From Mermis nigrescens (taxonomy: Eukaryota; Nematoda; Enoplea; Mermithida; Mermithidae), in NCBI GenBank assembly GCA_036768485.1, contig JAVLUZ010000196.1, positions 186,001 to 250,000 on the forward strand: a stretch of 64,000 nt of DNA, given 5' to 3'. Shown here piece by piece: positions 11,401 through 22,571 of the stretch. The notes below the pieces were generated by a model, which was not told where the DNA came from, did not search any database, and worked only from the letters and a program-made list of their open reading frames with translations. Each line of letters opens with the position of its first letter. Positions within the stretch are counted from its first letter, which is position 1. Made by a program: the position numbers and the translations under genes.

Positions 11401-14400
11401 GAAATTTTCCATCAATAAATTATAAAAAAGTTCATTCCTTACCTCCTTTCTTTGTTACCGTTACAAGCCCGATACCCCATATGAATACAGTTTCTGCACA
11501 CAGATTCTCAAAAAAGTTTTTAAACTTTCAATTCCAATTCCAGTGAAGCAACCATTCAAAAATTCTTAAAAACTCAAAAAAATGCCAGTAATAAATGTTG
11601 TTAATCTTAACATTTAAAAAATGATCAAAGATGTGTTTTTCTATTTTCGTGATTTTCGCAGTATCCTTGAAAAGACTCTTGGGCCATATCTGGTGCTGTA
11701 CACCCTTGCATGCCATTATAAACCTGTCGGTAAGGATGAAGCCATTTCTAAAATGCAGAAAGTTTTTTCTGACATTTAATCACATTAGCGTATTCGTGCA
11801 TGATTAATATGTTTACTTTCATTCAGAATCGTTTCTAAAGAGAAGAAATTAAAGAAATTACGGGTTTTATTATTATTGTGGGTTTTTGTTATTTTATTTT
11901 TTATTATCATTTATAATTTTTTTTAATTACGAGTTTTACGAGGCGCAGGAGTCTAAGTGAAACGTGAAGAAGTAAGAAGGAGTATATATAGAAAAAAGTA
12001 AACAAAAGACACGTAAAAAAATCATATAAACAGGCGAGGTCATCAGAGAGGAACTAGTTTGACACCACACATGGGCGTTGGGATCTGGGGTATACACAAT
12101 CCCTCCAGAAGTTGAAAAAATCCCCGAAGATTACTGTGGAACCTCTCCAGAATTCTATTTTTAGTAACATTTTTGGCGATTTCACACGTCCAGAATTTTA
12201 TTGCTGCCCATGTATGGTTGTTACAGTTTCGTGCCTTTAAAATCCTCTGACTGTCACCACAACCTAGCGGCGCCAGTCTCAGCGGCTAGACTGCCTCTCA
12301 AATGGGAAGGAGGAAAACAAGCGAAAAGAAATGCAAACAAAAAATTAAGTAAAGTAAAAGCTAAACGTCAGACAAGAATAAAAATGAAGTGACGATAAAA
12401 ACTGCCGACAGAGGAAAGGAACAAAATATATTAACAGAATTAATAATGCATGACACATATAGATGCAAAGAGCCAGACGCAAAAAATACAATAAAAAAAT
12501 GAGTTACAAATAATCTCATTCAATGTGCCCCTACTCTGGTATTTTCGGGATTATGTTACACATGACAAAACTAGACGAATGCGAAAAAATTTTTAGAAAA
12601 TCTGAGTAAAGGTGCCAATACTCTGGTATTTCCGGGTCAATGCTGCACAATGACAAAAACTAGGCGAACAGAAAACAAAAGAGAAAAGAAAAAACCCAAA
12701 AAGTACTAAAAATACCTACATATCCGTTTGTACCTAAATCACTAAATTTTCAGCTTAAGAAGGTTTGAAGGCAGTCACTCTCACCTCCGTAAATCTACCT
12801 GTGCTCTATCTGCTACACGTATATTTTTTATTACAACAATCAAGCACTGAAACAAATATTAATTTGATACTTTTTCAGATGTATGCTGCTATCTAGGAAT
12901 TTACGCTTAAATTTAATAACATTAAATTTTAATATGAGACAAAGATTATTTAGTCTATGTGTGAGAAGCTTTTAACGTCAGGCGCGTTACTACGATTTCA
13001 CTGATTTTCTGCAATGCTATATCAACCGATTCTTATCTTCAACGCATTCTACGTTTGTGCTATGATTTAAATTTCCAGACTTTTTCTTTAAAGTCTGTTC
13101 AACTTGTGTGGAGACAATAGATTAAAAAGTAAAAAAACAAAAAGATAGATACTCTTTTTCCAAGAGTTTTCTAGTCATTTTTTCCACTTTACTAAACTGT
13201 CAATAAAACGTTTAATATTATATAGGTACGAGATATGCTATCTTGTTACTTATCATGTGGCTCCTGGTCCAAATCGCAATACTTCCATATCACGGGATAA
13301 ACGTGTTTCAAATGTTCATCGTATTCTGCTTCTTCAATCATCTGAACCCACTTTTCGCCATGCAAGTCTTTTCGCTTTTTCAGATCTTTCATGACCTATG
13401 TAAATAACCTGCAGCAGTGCTCAGCAACAAAGATTTGTCTGATAGACATGTAATACACGTTACTCACATGGAATTTCAAATCAAAATGGATATCCAAAAT
13501 AATTTACTTTAATTTTAAAGGTAAGTGCCATCAGGCACTCTCGCATAATTATTTTTTTCCTCATTTTATTCGTTGGACATTCTTTTTGTATGTTTCAAAT
13601 TTCGCTCTCATGTAGTTATGCACCTGGAAAAGCCAGTCGGCCATACGTTCAGGAAACTGCTCCAAATGCTCGCCAGTGCACGGTTTTAATTCTGAAACAA
13701 GATGAAAAATGCAATGAATGTCAATTTTTTAATAATAAAAAATCTTATCTTATTTTTAATCTTTGTTATTGAAAGTAAGCTCATGAATAGCAGTGAGGTT
13801 TAATTTAAGATTGTTAAATATAAACATAGTTCGTTTCCTAATAACAGCTTTTCTAGAGAATCCGATAGACATAAGATATTCGAAATTCTGAACACTGCTT
13901 TGCTAATGTATTACAGGGTTAGCCGAATATTTCTTCGAGCAAACGCCATAATCCATAACGCAAATTTGAGAAGCAAAAAGAATGTTGGCGAACAGACTTA
14001 AAAGTAAAAACTCGTCAAGTAAGGCTGAACTGTGTGTGTTCAATAGTTATTAGTGACGTAAACGATCGATATGGTCGTTTTTTATACCAATTAGTTATCT
14101 TTGTTATGTCTTATCGTATGTAGATGACGATGAATACATATGCGCACACTAGGTCACCAGACTCCAAAAGACTCCAAACAGATTGAATTTTTTATTTTCG
14201 ACTTTTTCGCGATTTTTTCATGCTAAAAAATACGATGGAAATGCCGAATATATTCAGCCTTCTTAACAAAGCTTGAGATTCTGGCACTTTTCGACCTTAA
14301 AAATTTTTAGACCTACAGGCCCCATAATTTAGGCGCTGCCAATGTATACTTAAAATTCCGTTTCTTCCACATGATGCACTTAGTTTTATTAAATATTACT

Positions 14401-17400
14401 TCTTGCCCATTAAATCGTAGTTTGTCACCTTTGCAAGCACCCAAATATTCTAAATGCAGTTGTTTGTTATGAAACAAATCGGAACAACCCGGATCATTCT
14501 TTTTGCAGAGGCAGCGTTCGCGATACAAGCTGCAAATGCTATTGTAACTCTGGTTGCGATTGCTGCATACCTGAAAAGAAGTGCATTGGAATTTGGGAGC
14601 AAAAACTCGACCGAATAATAACTAATGTACATATAGTCATAATAAAATATCGTGCAGTTTTTGCTCGTTACTTGTACATTGAAAAGAACTTCAGCCTAGC
14701 ATTGGATTACTGTGATGAAAAGTTTAAATGAAGCGGGCAGTTTTTATATCAAACTTACTGTCAGTAACCAAAACTTAGACCCACTCAACATTGTCTACCC
14801 TTGAATCTCAACATTGTCATCATGACATTCAAGATTTCCACCATGAATCATGACATCGTAACCAGACATGCATGTGGGGGTTTAGGGGTCTAATCCACAC
14901 ATGGGCGTGGGGGTTTGGGGGAATTGTACCCCCAGAAGTTGAACAACCCCCCGCTGATTACCGTAGACCCCATAATTCTATTTTTAATGACATTTTTGGC
15001 AATTTGACCCATCCTTCCCCCCACCTCCAGAATTTGGGTGCTGCTTATATATGGCATAAACCCCAGATTACAAAAATTTGTAATATTTTGAGGAAAATAA
15101 AGCAAAATAAATGCTATAAATTGATTAAAATCAAAAAATTTTACACAAAAGTGCTTAAAATGATCATAAACTGTGGGTTAGCACATTTTTTACGGTGTTT
15201 TACATTTATTAAAGTTTTTGAGGCCATTTTTGCTCAATAAAGCTCTAAGACTATCATGTCAGGCCAGCTGACCCCACTAGACTTAGCCATGATGTGCATC
15301 AATGACTGAAAGTGCCTCAGCAATTCAATAAACAATTAGTCACTGTTCCGTCCATGATAGTTTAAATTATTTCTGAACTAGCAAAGAAAAATGCTCCGAT
15401 GGAACAAAAAAGGGGAATATACTTGGGATTGAGAATTATCGAGGATGTAAAAGGAGGGGACTAGAAAAAATCTCCCTATGTTATATGCCAAAAATCGCAA
15501 AATGTGTTAAAAACCAGACTTTCTCTAAACAATGCAAAAAATCAAAGTATATTCTGCGGCCTTTGAAAAATGTAAAAGTTTAGTAAACAATTCTTGTAGA
15601 CATGTGCAAAAGAGTATCTACATAAGGTCTGTTGCACGTCAGCTTCCGTGTTTCCTTACTGCTTTGAACCAACAATATCATCGATTGTCTTGAATGCATC
15701 GATATGTACTATTTCTTTCAATTCGCTTAGCTACTGTATTGCTAATTCGCTGCTTTTTATAATCAATTTTTTAGTAAATAGTTTATTTCTATTGGGAGGC
15801 CGCAGAATATACTTAGATTTTTTGAATTATTTAGAGAAAGTCTGGTTCTTAACATATTTTGCGATTTTTGGCATATAAAATAGGGAGATTTTTCCTAGTC
15901 CCCTCCTTTTACATCCTCGATAATTCTCAATCCCAAGTATATTCCCTTTTTTGTTCAATCGGAGCATTTTTCTTTGCTAGTACGCTACTTTTAATTAGCA
16001 AGATTTGGAAATACAATACTAGATTTCATTTACTGTGCGGTTCTTCTAATAATTGAATGGTTTAAACTTTACAAAACTACTAGTTGTAGAAGAAACAAAC
16101 ATTCGGATTAGTAATTCTTATGTTACGTAGAACATCTTGTAAAGAAAAATGCTTCCAAAACTTTCTAGAGCTAAACTTAATTTACATTTTAAACTTTACA
16201 CAAGAGTGTAAAGAATTTTAGTGGAATCAATAATTTCGATATTGCTCTGATATAACGATTAGCATTTATTAAGAAACGAAACCTCTATAATGTTCTAAGA
16301 ACAAATAAAATTAATCAATTTACACTACTCTTCATGCGCCCCTAGCAGACGTATCACATCTGTTTCCATATATATTTTACGACTTTAGGGAAAAAATAAG
16401 TTACCGTGAGGCTCTAGAATGGAGCTTATTATATAGTGTAAACTTTAAACTAGCAACGAGTGTAAAGAAGATTTTAGTCGGATCTGTAACTTCGATATTA
16501 CTCGGATATTACGATCAACATTCATGAAAAAATTACATCTCCTTAACGGTTTAAGGACAAATAGACACAGATGTAAACCACTTTACATCACTGTTGAGTG
16601 TAAACAAACGCGCCCAGCTACGTCCTATATTTCATTCCCTGTAAATTTTTAGATCTCAGGAAAAAATTTCGGTTTTTGCAATGCTCTAGAACAAAGGCTA
16701 ACATGCAGTGTAAACTTTACACAACCGCCTAGTGTGAAGAGGATTTTATTTCGATTTGTAAATCTGATATCACTCGGATATTATTACCAACATTTATGAA
16801 AAAATTGCATGTCTACAATGGTCTGAGGACAAATAAACAATGAGTGTAAACTACTTTACATCACTGCTGGATTTGAACAAACGCGCCTACGTGACGTCTC
16901 ACATTTGATTCTTTGAAAATTTCTAGACTCCAGGAAAATAAGGTTTCTGGAATGCTCAAAAACGAAGATAAATACATATGTAGTGTAAACTTCATGTAAA
17001 CACCTAGTGTAAAGAAGATTTTGGTCAGATTCGTAATTTTGATATTGTTCCGATATTACGATTAATATTTATGAAAAAAATTAAGTCTCCATAATGTTCT
17101 ATGGGCAAACTAACAACAGGTGTAAACCACTTTACAACACTGTAGAGTGTAAACATATGCGCCAGACTGGCATATCAAATTTGGTTCCCGGTCCATTTCT
17201 AGATTTGATAAACGTGTCCCTGACTCGTAACCGGAGAAGCAGGCAGAACAAACAAGACAGAAACGCATTTTAAACACCGAATTTTTGACTTTACACTCGC
17301 TAAATATTAATGTATAGACAATTTGCTTTGACATGCACCCGATATAAAGCACTTTATTTTTATTCTATTGGACTTATCCCGACTTCTGGACGGAGAAAGT

Positions 17401-20163
17401 GGCGAACAAAAAACGCAACAAAAACGTATTTTCCATCATTTAGAACACTGTAAACTTTAAAATTCCGTACCGAACTCCCCATTGAGTTTAAAGAAATTCG
17501 GTTTGGTGCAATTTGTAGCTTTTAAATCGTAGTACATTCTTGTGTGCCAAAATTCTGTTGCAATAATTATTTGGTATGATTTATTAATCAAACTTCGGAA
17601 GAAACGTGTTTTTTCGCCCATTTTTTACCTCTGATTTCGAACTTTACACCCCCATAAATAAGTCAATATTGCGTTTTTTTAAATGCGGTTTGCTGCGATG
17701 TGAAGCCCCTAACAGGTACTTTATTAATGCTGTCTTCAATTTACACTGACTTATAAGCGGAAAAATTTGGCAGAGAAATCTTACTTAAAACCCGTTTTTT
17801 ACCACCATCCACTAAAGTGTAAACTTTAAACCCCAGGATCTAACTCACCATAGAGCGTAGAAGACTTTGCTTATATGCAGAATGTAGCCCTTGATCCGCT
17901 CTACATTTCTGTCAGAAAACATTTTAAAAAACTCAAAACCAGAGTTAATATCAGACATAAGAAAGTTGAAAACTCGACCAAAAAGTGCTTTTTCACCCCC
18001 AGATTTTCGCACTCTTTACACTGCCATTCGAGAAATAATGCGAATCTCAAAAAACAAAAAAATGCCGTTCTGTAGAATTCATTCCTCTATAATCCTATGC
18101 TTTTAAATTGTTCGAATCATCAATACTCAGTTGTCCACATGCCGTGACAAAAAGGTCCCAAAATTTGTCCTATGTTACAACGTTACACAAAAACTTTACA
18201 CCTTCTTTACACAGTCAGTTTTGAGTTTCAAGAAAAACAAAACACGGGCAACGAATTTTTTTATTATCTTTCTTTTTAAAAAATACCACACCTTCCAGAA
18301 GTGTCCCGTTATAGCTGTAGGGGGTGCACAGGTGTTAGGGGTACCCAAGTATATTATAGGTACGCGCTAACGCGCTACCTAAGATTCGTATCTCGATTTA
18401 TTCTTGCAAAAAAAGGATTGGGGTTTTGATTCCCCCTAGAATTGATGATGATCGCGCGAAAAGCTGCCGACCCCCATAATTTTCAATTTGAACAAATCTA
18501 AGAAGACATGTTATTTTAAAAGTTTTATTGACTTTTTGACTCGAAGGTATAAATTTTTTGGCGCCATGTGCTAAATTGAGACTTTTTTATCTTAATTTGT
18601 TCAATTTAATTGCATTTTTACAAGTTTTTGTCACATTTTTATGTTTTAGAAAGATGTCGAAAACTACCATAAGACACAATTTCTGGTTGATCTCAAGCAC
18701 TTTTGTAAAGAAGTCGTGATTTGTCCCTTTCAATCCAATCTTGCCCTATTATACCCAGAAAATGTTTTTCTCTTTCAATTAGGAGTTTAGAGTCGAGAAC
18801 ATACATAGATGCGCAGCATTGCTGATTTACGAGGTCACCCAGAGAGCTTTTTTGAAGCCACAATGGCCTGAAGAACAGTTATAACTGCCAAAATAGCATT
18901 AAATTATGTTAATCCACAATTACTAGTAAATTTCAAGCTTTTTGCAGTAATTTCTTCATTTTCGTTGATTTTTGACCTCAATTTCGCCTTACTTTCAGTA
19001 GAAAGTTTTCCATTTCCATCTTAATATCTCTCCAGAGACCCCAGACCACGTGCTTGTCCGGTCTATATATCGGGAACTACGTTACGGGGGGCTCGCGGTG
19101 GCATTCATAAAATTCTTGATAACACTGTTCGGGCTGGTAGTCATATCATTACGTTGAGTATCCTGAGGACTATTTCAGAATTCGTTTCCCAGGAGAAGGA
19201 TTAATAAAAAAGACAAATGTCAAGCGCACACAAGCTAGACCTAAGTTGTAAGCAAATTAATAGACAAAAAATGTGAAACACGTTTACTCTGTCGTTTTCA
19301 TTTGAAAACGGTATATCAGGACATTTTCTCGCACATTCGCATTTTGCTCTCTTTTCTACTACGATGCATTCTTTGCCCCAGCCGCATATACGATTTTCGC
19401 ACGGATTTCTCGCAATCGCCTCTTCTGTTGCAACTATAATAGTCAAGTAATCTTTGAAAAATTTAATTTTATACAAATATTAATATACAAAAATTTGATC
19501 GAAATTGGATAACTTGATTAAATTTGAATGTTTAAGAATGTCGGAAATTACGCCAAAAATAAAGCGCAAATAGGAGTTGAACAAACCTTGATCACCTTCG
19601 TCAACTTGCACAGTTCTAAACGTTACAGTCGACTCATCATCCGCATTGTCGTCTTGTGCTATAATCCTGTCACCTACTTCGTCAACTTGTTCGAATAGAT
19701 TTTCCAGTTCTTTCCATTCTTGCTTATTCAGGTGCTACAAATTGTTATAACGGCTAAACCATGAAATACGTGCAAAGGTCATACTTTTCGAAAATTTAGC
19801 TTTATATACATCAATCGTTCCGTGATTTTGTATTTATTCGAGAATTTAATTCAAGAAACTAGTGCATATGTTCTTTCATTTACATCTTTCTGAAACTGAT
19901 ACTTTCACCTTTGTTATAAGCGAGATTTTTTAAAAAAGTAAGAAAAAGATATATTAAAGTTCATGTGCAAAAGTATATTATAATGTTACAAACAACTATA
20001 CAAGTCAGGTTTTGTAGAATTAAGGAAAAGAAAGTTCATCGATTGTCGTAATTTGTCAAAAGCGCAAAAAAGGCATATTGTTTTTGCTTTTGTCAACCTT
20101 GTTAGATCCTGCTCCGCTGATTAATATTGTTAATAATAAAATAACTGGCACGTGAAATCCCAT
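8292..20163 (-). CDS. SPARC: SPARC / osteonectin (BM-40), nearly complete gene, 7 coding exons
   Basis: SPARC is a secreted, calcium-binding matricellular glycoprotein that binds collagen in basement membranes. Exons on the minus strand: complement(join(8292..8440, 13250..13395, 13624..13691, 14429..14570, 19288..19433, 19587..19734, 20098..20163)), 288 codons plus a split codon, close to the family's usual ~300. Order: signal peptide (1-22); acidic N-terminal domain (about 23-75); follistatin-like/Kazal domain from NPCENRICGWGKEC to LEYLGACK; the helical EC domain with PERMADWL and HVYPVIW; and the EF-hand DTDKNDLISLKE. All six junctions are GT-AG with matching phase. The last coding bases are uncertain: either splicing at 8291 to an unseen final exon, or read-through to a stop at about 8251. 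The introns hold several transposons, including a 1.1-kb foldback and a 3-kb composite repeat. Confidence 0.95.
8619..9752. mobile_element. 1.13-kb foldback element with GGGCCGTATGACAG ends
   Basis: The left end GGGCCGTATGACAGAAAGCG and right end, read inverted, GGGCCGTATGACAGAACGCG are near-identical terminal inverted repeats. Both sides are flanked by CTA (8616-8618, 9753-9755), a possible 3-bp target duplication. Both subterminal zones are packed with GGAATA/TATTCC, CCTGGAATAGC and TATCCC words. No coding capacity. Sits in the last SPARC intron. Superfamily not recognised. Confidence 0.7.
9760..10935. repeat. Four ~270-300-bp dispersed repeats in alternating orientation
   Basis: Units start GATGCACAGCATGGCC and contain AAAATGAGGCAAAATGAAGG-like words and TAGACATGCACG ends. 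Approximate copies: 9763-9995 plus, 9985-10262 minus, 10300-10600 plus, 10585-10930 minus, arranged head to head and tail to tail. Related single copies occur at about 15080-15312, 18785-19075 and 34285-34512. Non-coding. In SPARC's last intron. Confidence 0.6.
10936..12065. other. SPARC intron, nothing recognised
   Basis: AT-rich intronic sequence with no open frame of interest and no clear repeat boundaries. The 11528-11716 minus open frame looks like chance. Confidence 0.4.
12066..12216 (+). mobile_element. MITE-like element, ACATGGGC family, copy 2
   Basis: Begins CACACATGGGCG and ends GCTGCCCATGTATG (inverted ACATGGGC/GCCCATGT), with the family interior GATTACTGTGG..ATTCTATTTTTAG..TTTTTGGCGATTT. 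About 150 bp, no coding capacity. Confidence 0.6.
12217..13249. other. SPARC intron, low information
   Basis: Includes two short matching words CTACTCTGGTATTT and ATACTCTGGTATTT (12530-12640), each followed by a CGGG word and a GACAAAA..TAG word, a small diverged direct repeat. The 12201-12392 open frame overlaps the MITE edge and is not supported. Confidence 0.35.
13250..13395 (-). CDS. SPARC: SPARC exon 6, EC domain helices
   Basis: 146 nt, 48 codons plus two nt. The acceptor is TTTACATAG and the donor AA|GTAACA. It encodes a charged helix (MKDLKKRKDL) and HVYPVIWKYCDLDQ, the counterpart of the conserved VYPVHWQFxQLD segment of SPARC. Confidence 0.94.
13624..13691 (-). CDS. SPARC: SPARC exon 5, start of EC domain
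   Basis: 68 nt: two leading nt and 22 codons (LKPCTGEHLEQFPERMADWLFQ, split here as LKPCTGEHLEQ and FPERMADWLFQ). The donor CAG|GTGCAT was chosen because joining to exon 6 gives ADWLFQ-VMKDL, matching the family's RDWLKNVL helix; reading on instead meets a stop. Confidence 0.92.
14429..14570 (-). CDS. SPARC: SPARC exon 4, Kazal-like part
   Basis: 142 nt, phase 0 in, one trailing nt. The acceptor is CTTTTCAG. It encodes VCSNRNQSYNSIC, CLCKKNDPGC and LHLEYLGACK, which match the Kazal subdomain and the conserved LHLDYIGPCK end in SPARC. The donor AAAG|GTGACA joins exon 5 as a Glu codon. Confidence 0.95.
14896..15054 (+). mobile_element. MITE-like element, ACATGGGC family, copy 3
   Basis: Begins CACACATGGGCGTGGG, interior GATTACCGTAGACC..ATTCTATTTTTAA..TTTTTGGCAATTT, ends near GCTGCTTATATATGG. 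Immediately followed by a partial copy of the GATGCACAG family (about 15080-15312, inverted). In the intron between SPARC exons 3 and 4. Confidence 0.55.
15381..18381 (+). mobile_element. Composite repeat copy 1 (foldback module + GTGTAAA region + terminal hairpin)
   Basis: The foldback module 15381-15977 starts GCAAAGAAAAATGCTCCGAT and ends with its inverted counterpart ATCGGAGCATTTTTCTTTGC; arms are ~185 bp and TA flanks both sides. It is followed by a TTTTAATTAGC word shared by all copies, then 16180-18290 rich in GTGTAAA and TTTACAC. Within this, a ~270-bp unit (anchor GTGTAAAGAAGATTTT..TCGGATATTACGATCA) repeats about four times. The right end is GGTACCCAAGTATATTATAGG-type sequence closing with an imperfect hairpin of TAGGTA..TACCTA around CGCG blocks (18357-18381). 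Non-coding throughout. It lies in the large SPARC intron. Confidence 0.75.
18382..19287. repeat. SPARC intron with dispersed repeat fragments
   Basis: 18420-18780 holds a GGGGTTTTGATTCCCCC segment and TTTTTTGGCGCCATG hairpin-type words; 18785-19075 is a plus copy of the GATGCGCAGCATTGCTGA (GATGCACAG) family. No exon seen. Confidence 0.4.
19288..19433 (-). CDS. SPARC: SPARC exon 3, EGF-like part of follistatin domain
   Basis: 146 nt, two leading nt, 48 codons. The acceptor is TATTATAG and the donor AGA|GTAAAC. The cysteine pattern NPCENRICGWGKEC..CECARKCP is the start of the SPARC follistatin-like module. Confidence 0.93.
19587..19734 (-). CDS. SPARC: SPARC exon 2, acidic domain
   Basis: 148 nt, phase 0 in and one trailing nt. 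The acceptor is AATTTGTAG and the donor CAAG|GTTTGT. It encodes an acidic stretch (FEQVDEVGD, QDDNADDES, QVDEGDQ), as in the calcium-binding N-terminal domain I of SPARC. An earlier in-phase donor (GAAG|GTGATC) would remove three codons. Confidence 0.85.
20098..20163 (-). CDS. SPARC: SPARC exon 1, signal peptide
   Basis: 22 codons from ATG (20161-20163). A short start (MGFH) is followed by a hydrophobic run (VPVILLLTILISGAG) typical of a signal peptide, then SNK. The donor is AAG|GTTGAC, phase 0. The start was chosen because it begins the signal peptide and the phase matches exon 2. Confidence 0.88.
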
Positions 20164-21439
20164 TTTCGACGGAAAATTAAAGCGTAATGACTTCAAACTC
20201 AAATCCTGAAATGAAGAAAAGATCTTTACCAACAGCTACGAGTGTAATGGAAAGAATTTGCTTCGATTAAATTTTAAAAAATGTCGTTTCACCAAGCAAA
20301 ATTCATTTCTCAAAGCTAACGTAAGACTTCTAAGAAACGAAGAAAAACAATCAATCAATAGTGTGCGCACTTTTCTGAGTAAAAACGGATTTAAGTTCGC
20401 ATCAATGTGAGAAATAAGAAATTTAATGCCTCGAATTGAGAATAAATCACTTGTAAAATGCGAGTATCTCATTAAATTGCCTCGACTGAATAAATTATGC
20501 AATCCATTGAGAAAAACTGCGACTATGACTCATTATTTCTTTGAATACGTTGTTTACCGACGAGAAAAATGACGAAAAAATCTTTCACTATAAATTATAG
20601 GCATAAATGAATAACCAAAATTCTGTTTTTCGAACGAATCTATCGACAAAAAGCGAAATAGAAATTGTAAAGACGATATAAACAATTTTTATAAAATAAT
20701 ACAGATAAATCGTCTTATTTTAGCAGAGGAAATTAAAAGTATGTTTCCCGTTTTCTGTTCTCCGATGGAACTTTTTCATCTTTTTTCCGAAAACAAAATG
20801 ATGCTTCCTTTGAATATAAACAAATAAAGGTGAATGGCTTTCTTTTGATAATAGTAGGGATACCTACATAAAAAGCGGCTACGCTATCTATTTATTTCCA
20901 ACTCTTTTTGACAACAAAGCAAAAAAGTTATAATGGCAATAGCGAAAGGGGGCATTAAAGTATTTTGACTCCTGTGTATCGTGTAATTAAAGCGACGTAT
21001 AAGTATTATTTCAAAAAGGTACGATAAAAACAGTTGCCGCCGCGCATCATTCGAAATCAATCTTAAAATGGACCCTGCAATGTGACATGATAAAGGAAAA
21101 GAGTTTTGGGAAAAAACTGCTACGACGCTGCTATGCGGGGCGCAGATACGCAGTTAAGCACCGCTTGTGACCCAAACGCAAATGTGCTAACGAATGGACT
21201 AGAAACTAGCTTTTTAAGCTTTATTATTAGCAATACACATTTATGACATCTGTTAGCCCTGTCTCAAATAGTCACACACAATACCTTGGGTGTATCCTTA
21301 CACACCAATGTATTAACCAAGTATTTCTAGAAATACGAAGACCACTCCAAATGTGTATGCTAGCTAAGGGTGTATACGTTTATACATATAATGAGTTGAA
21401 TCAAAATATCACATGGTATTAAGTCTAAATAATTTAATT
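20164..21439. other. SPARC upstream region
   Basis: 5' flank of SPARC. The promoter is presumably near 20164-20250 but I see no convincing TATA or initiator. The 20236-20502 minus open frame is unremarkable. No other gene seen. Confidence 0.4.
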
Positions 21440-21586
21440 CTACAGCTCCTCGGTGGAGCCGCATGTAGATGTGTATAAATGCATTTTTTCGCAATCTTTT
21501 AAGATTAGAGCTGTCGCTGCGGCTCTTGAAGAAGTTTCGCTTAATCTTTTAAAATCATAGCACTTGAAAAGAGCAGCGCGAGCTTC
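21440..21586 (-). CDS. Candidate terminal exon, unassigned
   Basis: After the acceptor TTTCGCAG the minus strand is open for 48 codons to TAG at 21440-21442, in a locally GC-richer patch. It has a charged, alanine-rich reading (ARAALFKCYDFKRLSETSSR). No family recognised. It is not in the same phase as the candidate exon at 21820-21889, which would instead read ten codons to an earlier TGA. Possibly chance. Confidence 0.22.
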   Translation of the reverse strand, partial: EARAALFKCYDFKRLSETSSRAAATALILKDCEKMHLYTSTCGSTEEL

Positions 21587-21819
21587 CTGCGAAACTAAAA
21601 TATGTCAAGCAATAATAGGGAAATTTTCGAAAGCAATGTAATGAATGCTTCTACTCGTATTTTAAGTCGCGATACAATGCATTTTCACAGCATTAATCCA
21701 TAAAACGAATCCCAATAGCTCGGAGCTAGAAATAATACCACGTTTTCTGAAAATGATAGACAGAAACGAAAATTATACGCCGCTGCTGTCGTCAATGTAA
21801 CGTAGAAAATGTAATAAAC

Positions 21820-21889
21820 CTTGACCCCTCTTTGGCACAATTGATTCGAGTTCCCTTCCTACTCCGCAAGGGGTTTTATCGAGATCAGT
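21820..21889 (-). CDS. Candidate internal exon, unassigned
   Basis: 70 nt between the acceptor TTTTCTTCAAG and donor CAAG|GTTTAT on the minus strand, reading 23 codons that look protein-like (TPCGVGRELESIVPKRGQ). Only this frame is open. No family recognised. It lies between the transporter gene and SPARC, on the same strand as both. Confidence 0.35.
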
Positions 21890-22156
21890 CTTGAAGAAAA
21901 CGAAGAAATGATTTAATGTCAGGACATAGGACAATACCTTGAACAAAAGGTCTTGACAACTTTTCGTGTTTTCCCGATGGTAAATCAGCAAAAATATTTT
22001 TTGAAAGAGCTAGCATTATGGAGGAAAATTACCCATTTTCCCGCTTTTTCCAGCCAACTTCCATTTTCGCCATAAAAAATAATTATCAACTTAAAATTTC
22101 AAAAATCCAAGATTAAAAGAAAGCATAGTTTTCCTTTCTTCGAACAGGTATAAAAA

Positions 22157-22322
22157 AGTCTGTTTCACATAACTTTTGGGCACAACTTACAAGAATTTTT
22201 TCGACAGTTAGCCGACAAATTACGATAATTATACATCAAATCAATGCTATCACGGTAGTCCGTCAGCTTATTGTCGGACATGATTTTTAAATCTTATGTC
22301 CAAACTTTTGTGAAACAGACGA
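22157..22322. mobile_element. ~165-bp palindromic MITE (AGTCTGTTTCACATAACTT family), copy 1
   Basis: Begins AGTCTGTTTCACATAACTTT and ends with the inverted CTTTTGTGAAACAGACGAT; inner arms ACGATAATTATACATCAAAT..TCAATGCTAT and GTCAGCTTATTGTCGGACA. Non-coding, diverged relative to the other four copies. Confidence 0.65.
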
Positions 22323-22479
22323 TAGGTACATAAGTTTATTTCGATATTTCTTATGAAACTCGCTGGCTAGCCGTAAGCACGAGCGGCTGGAGTGCTAACC
22401 GAAAAATTCGATCAGTGGTTATCGATGTAAAAATTGGTTTCAAAATTGCGATTGTTGAGTAATATTTTTCAATGAAAAA

Positions 22480-22571
22480 TTACTTTCTTATTTCAGCATT
22501 CAATTCAATCCTAAAATCTTCAATGCGTCGTTCCACGGTGTCATTTGCAATGTACTCGTGCATATAGGCAC
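22480..22571 (-). CDS. Candidate terminal exon, unassigned
   Basis: After the acceptor GTTTAAGCAG, two leading nt then 29 codons and TAA. The reading is strongly protein-like and charged (MHEYIANDTVERRIEDF, then RIELNAEIRK). It could be the cytoplasmic tail exon of the transporter gene upstream on the same strand, joined through an unseen TM12 exon, or the end of a separate gene. A donor-like AA|GTAATT overlaps the stop, so it could also be internal. Confidence 0.4.

Noticed and set aside
17110..17352. Open frames with a YESG motif here, at 28081-28281 and at 43801-44151
   Set aside because: They match one another only because they lie in the same part of the composite repeat; no start, splice or conserved coding pattern supports them.
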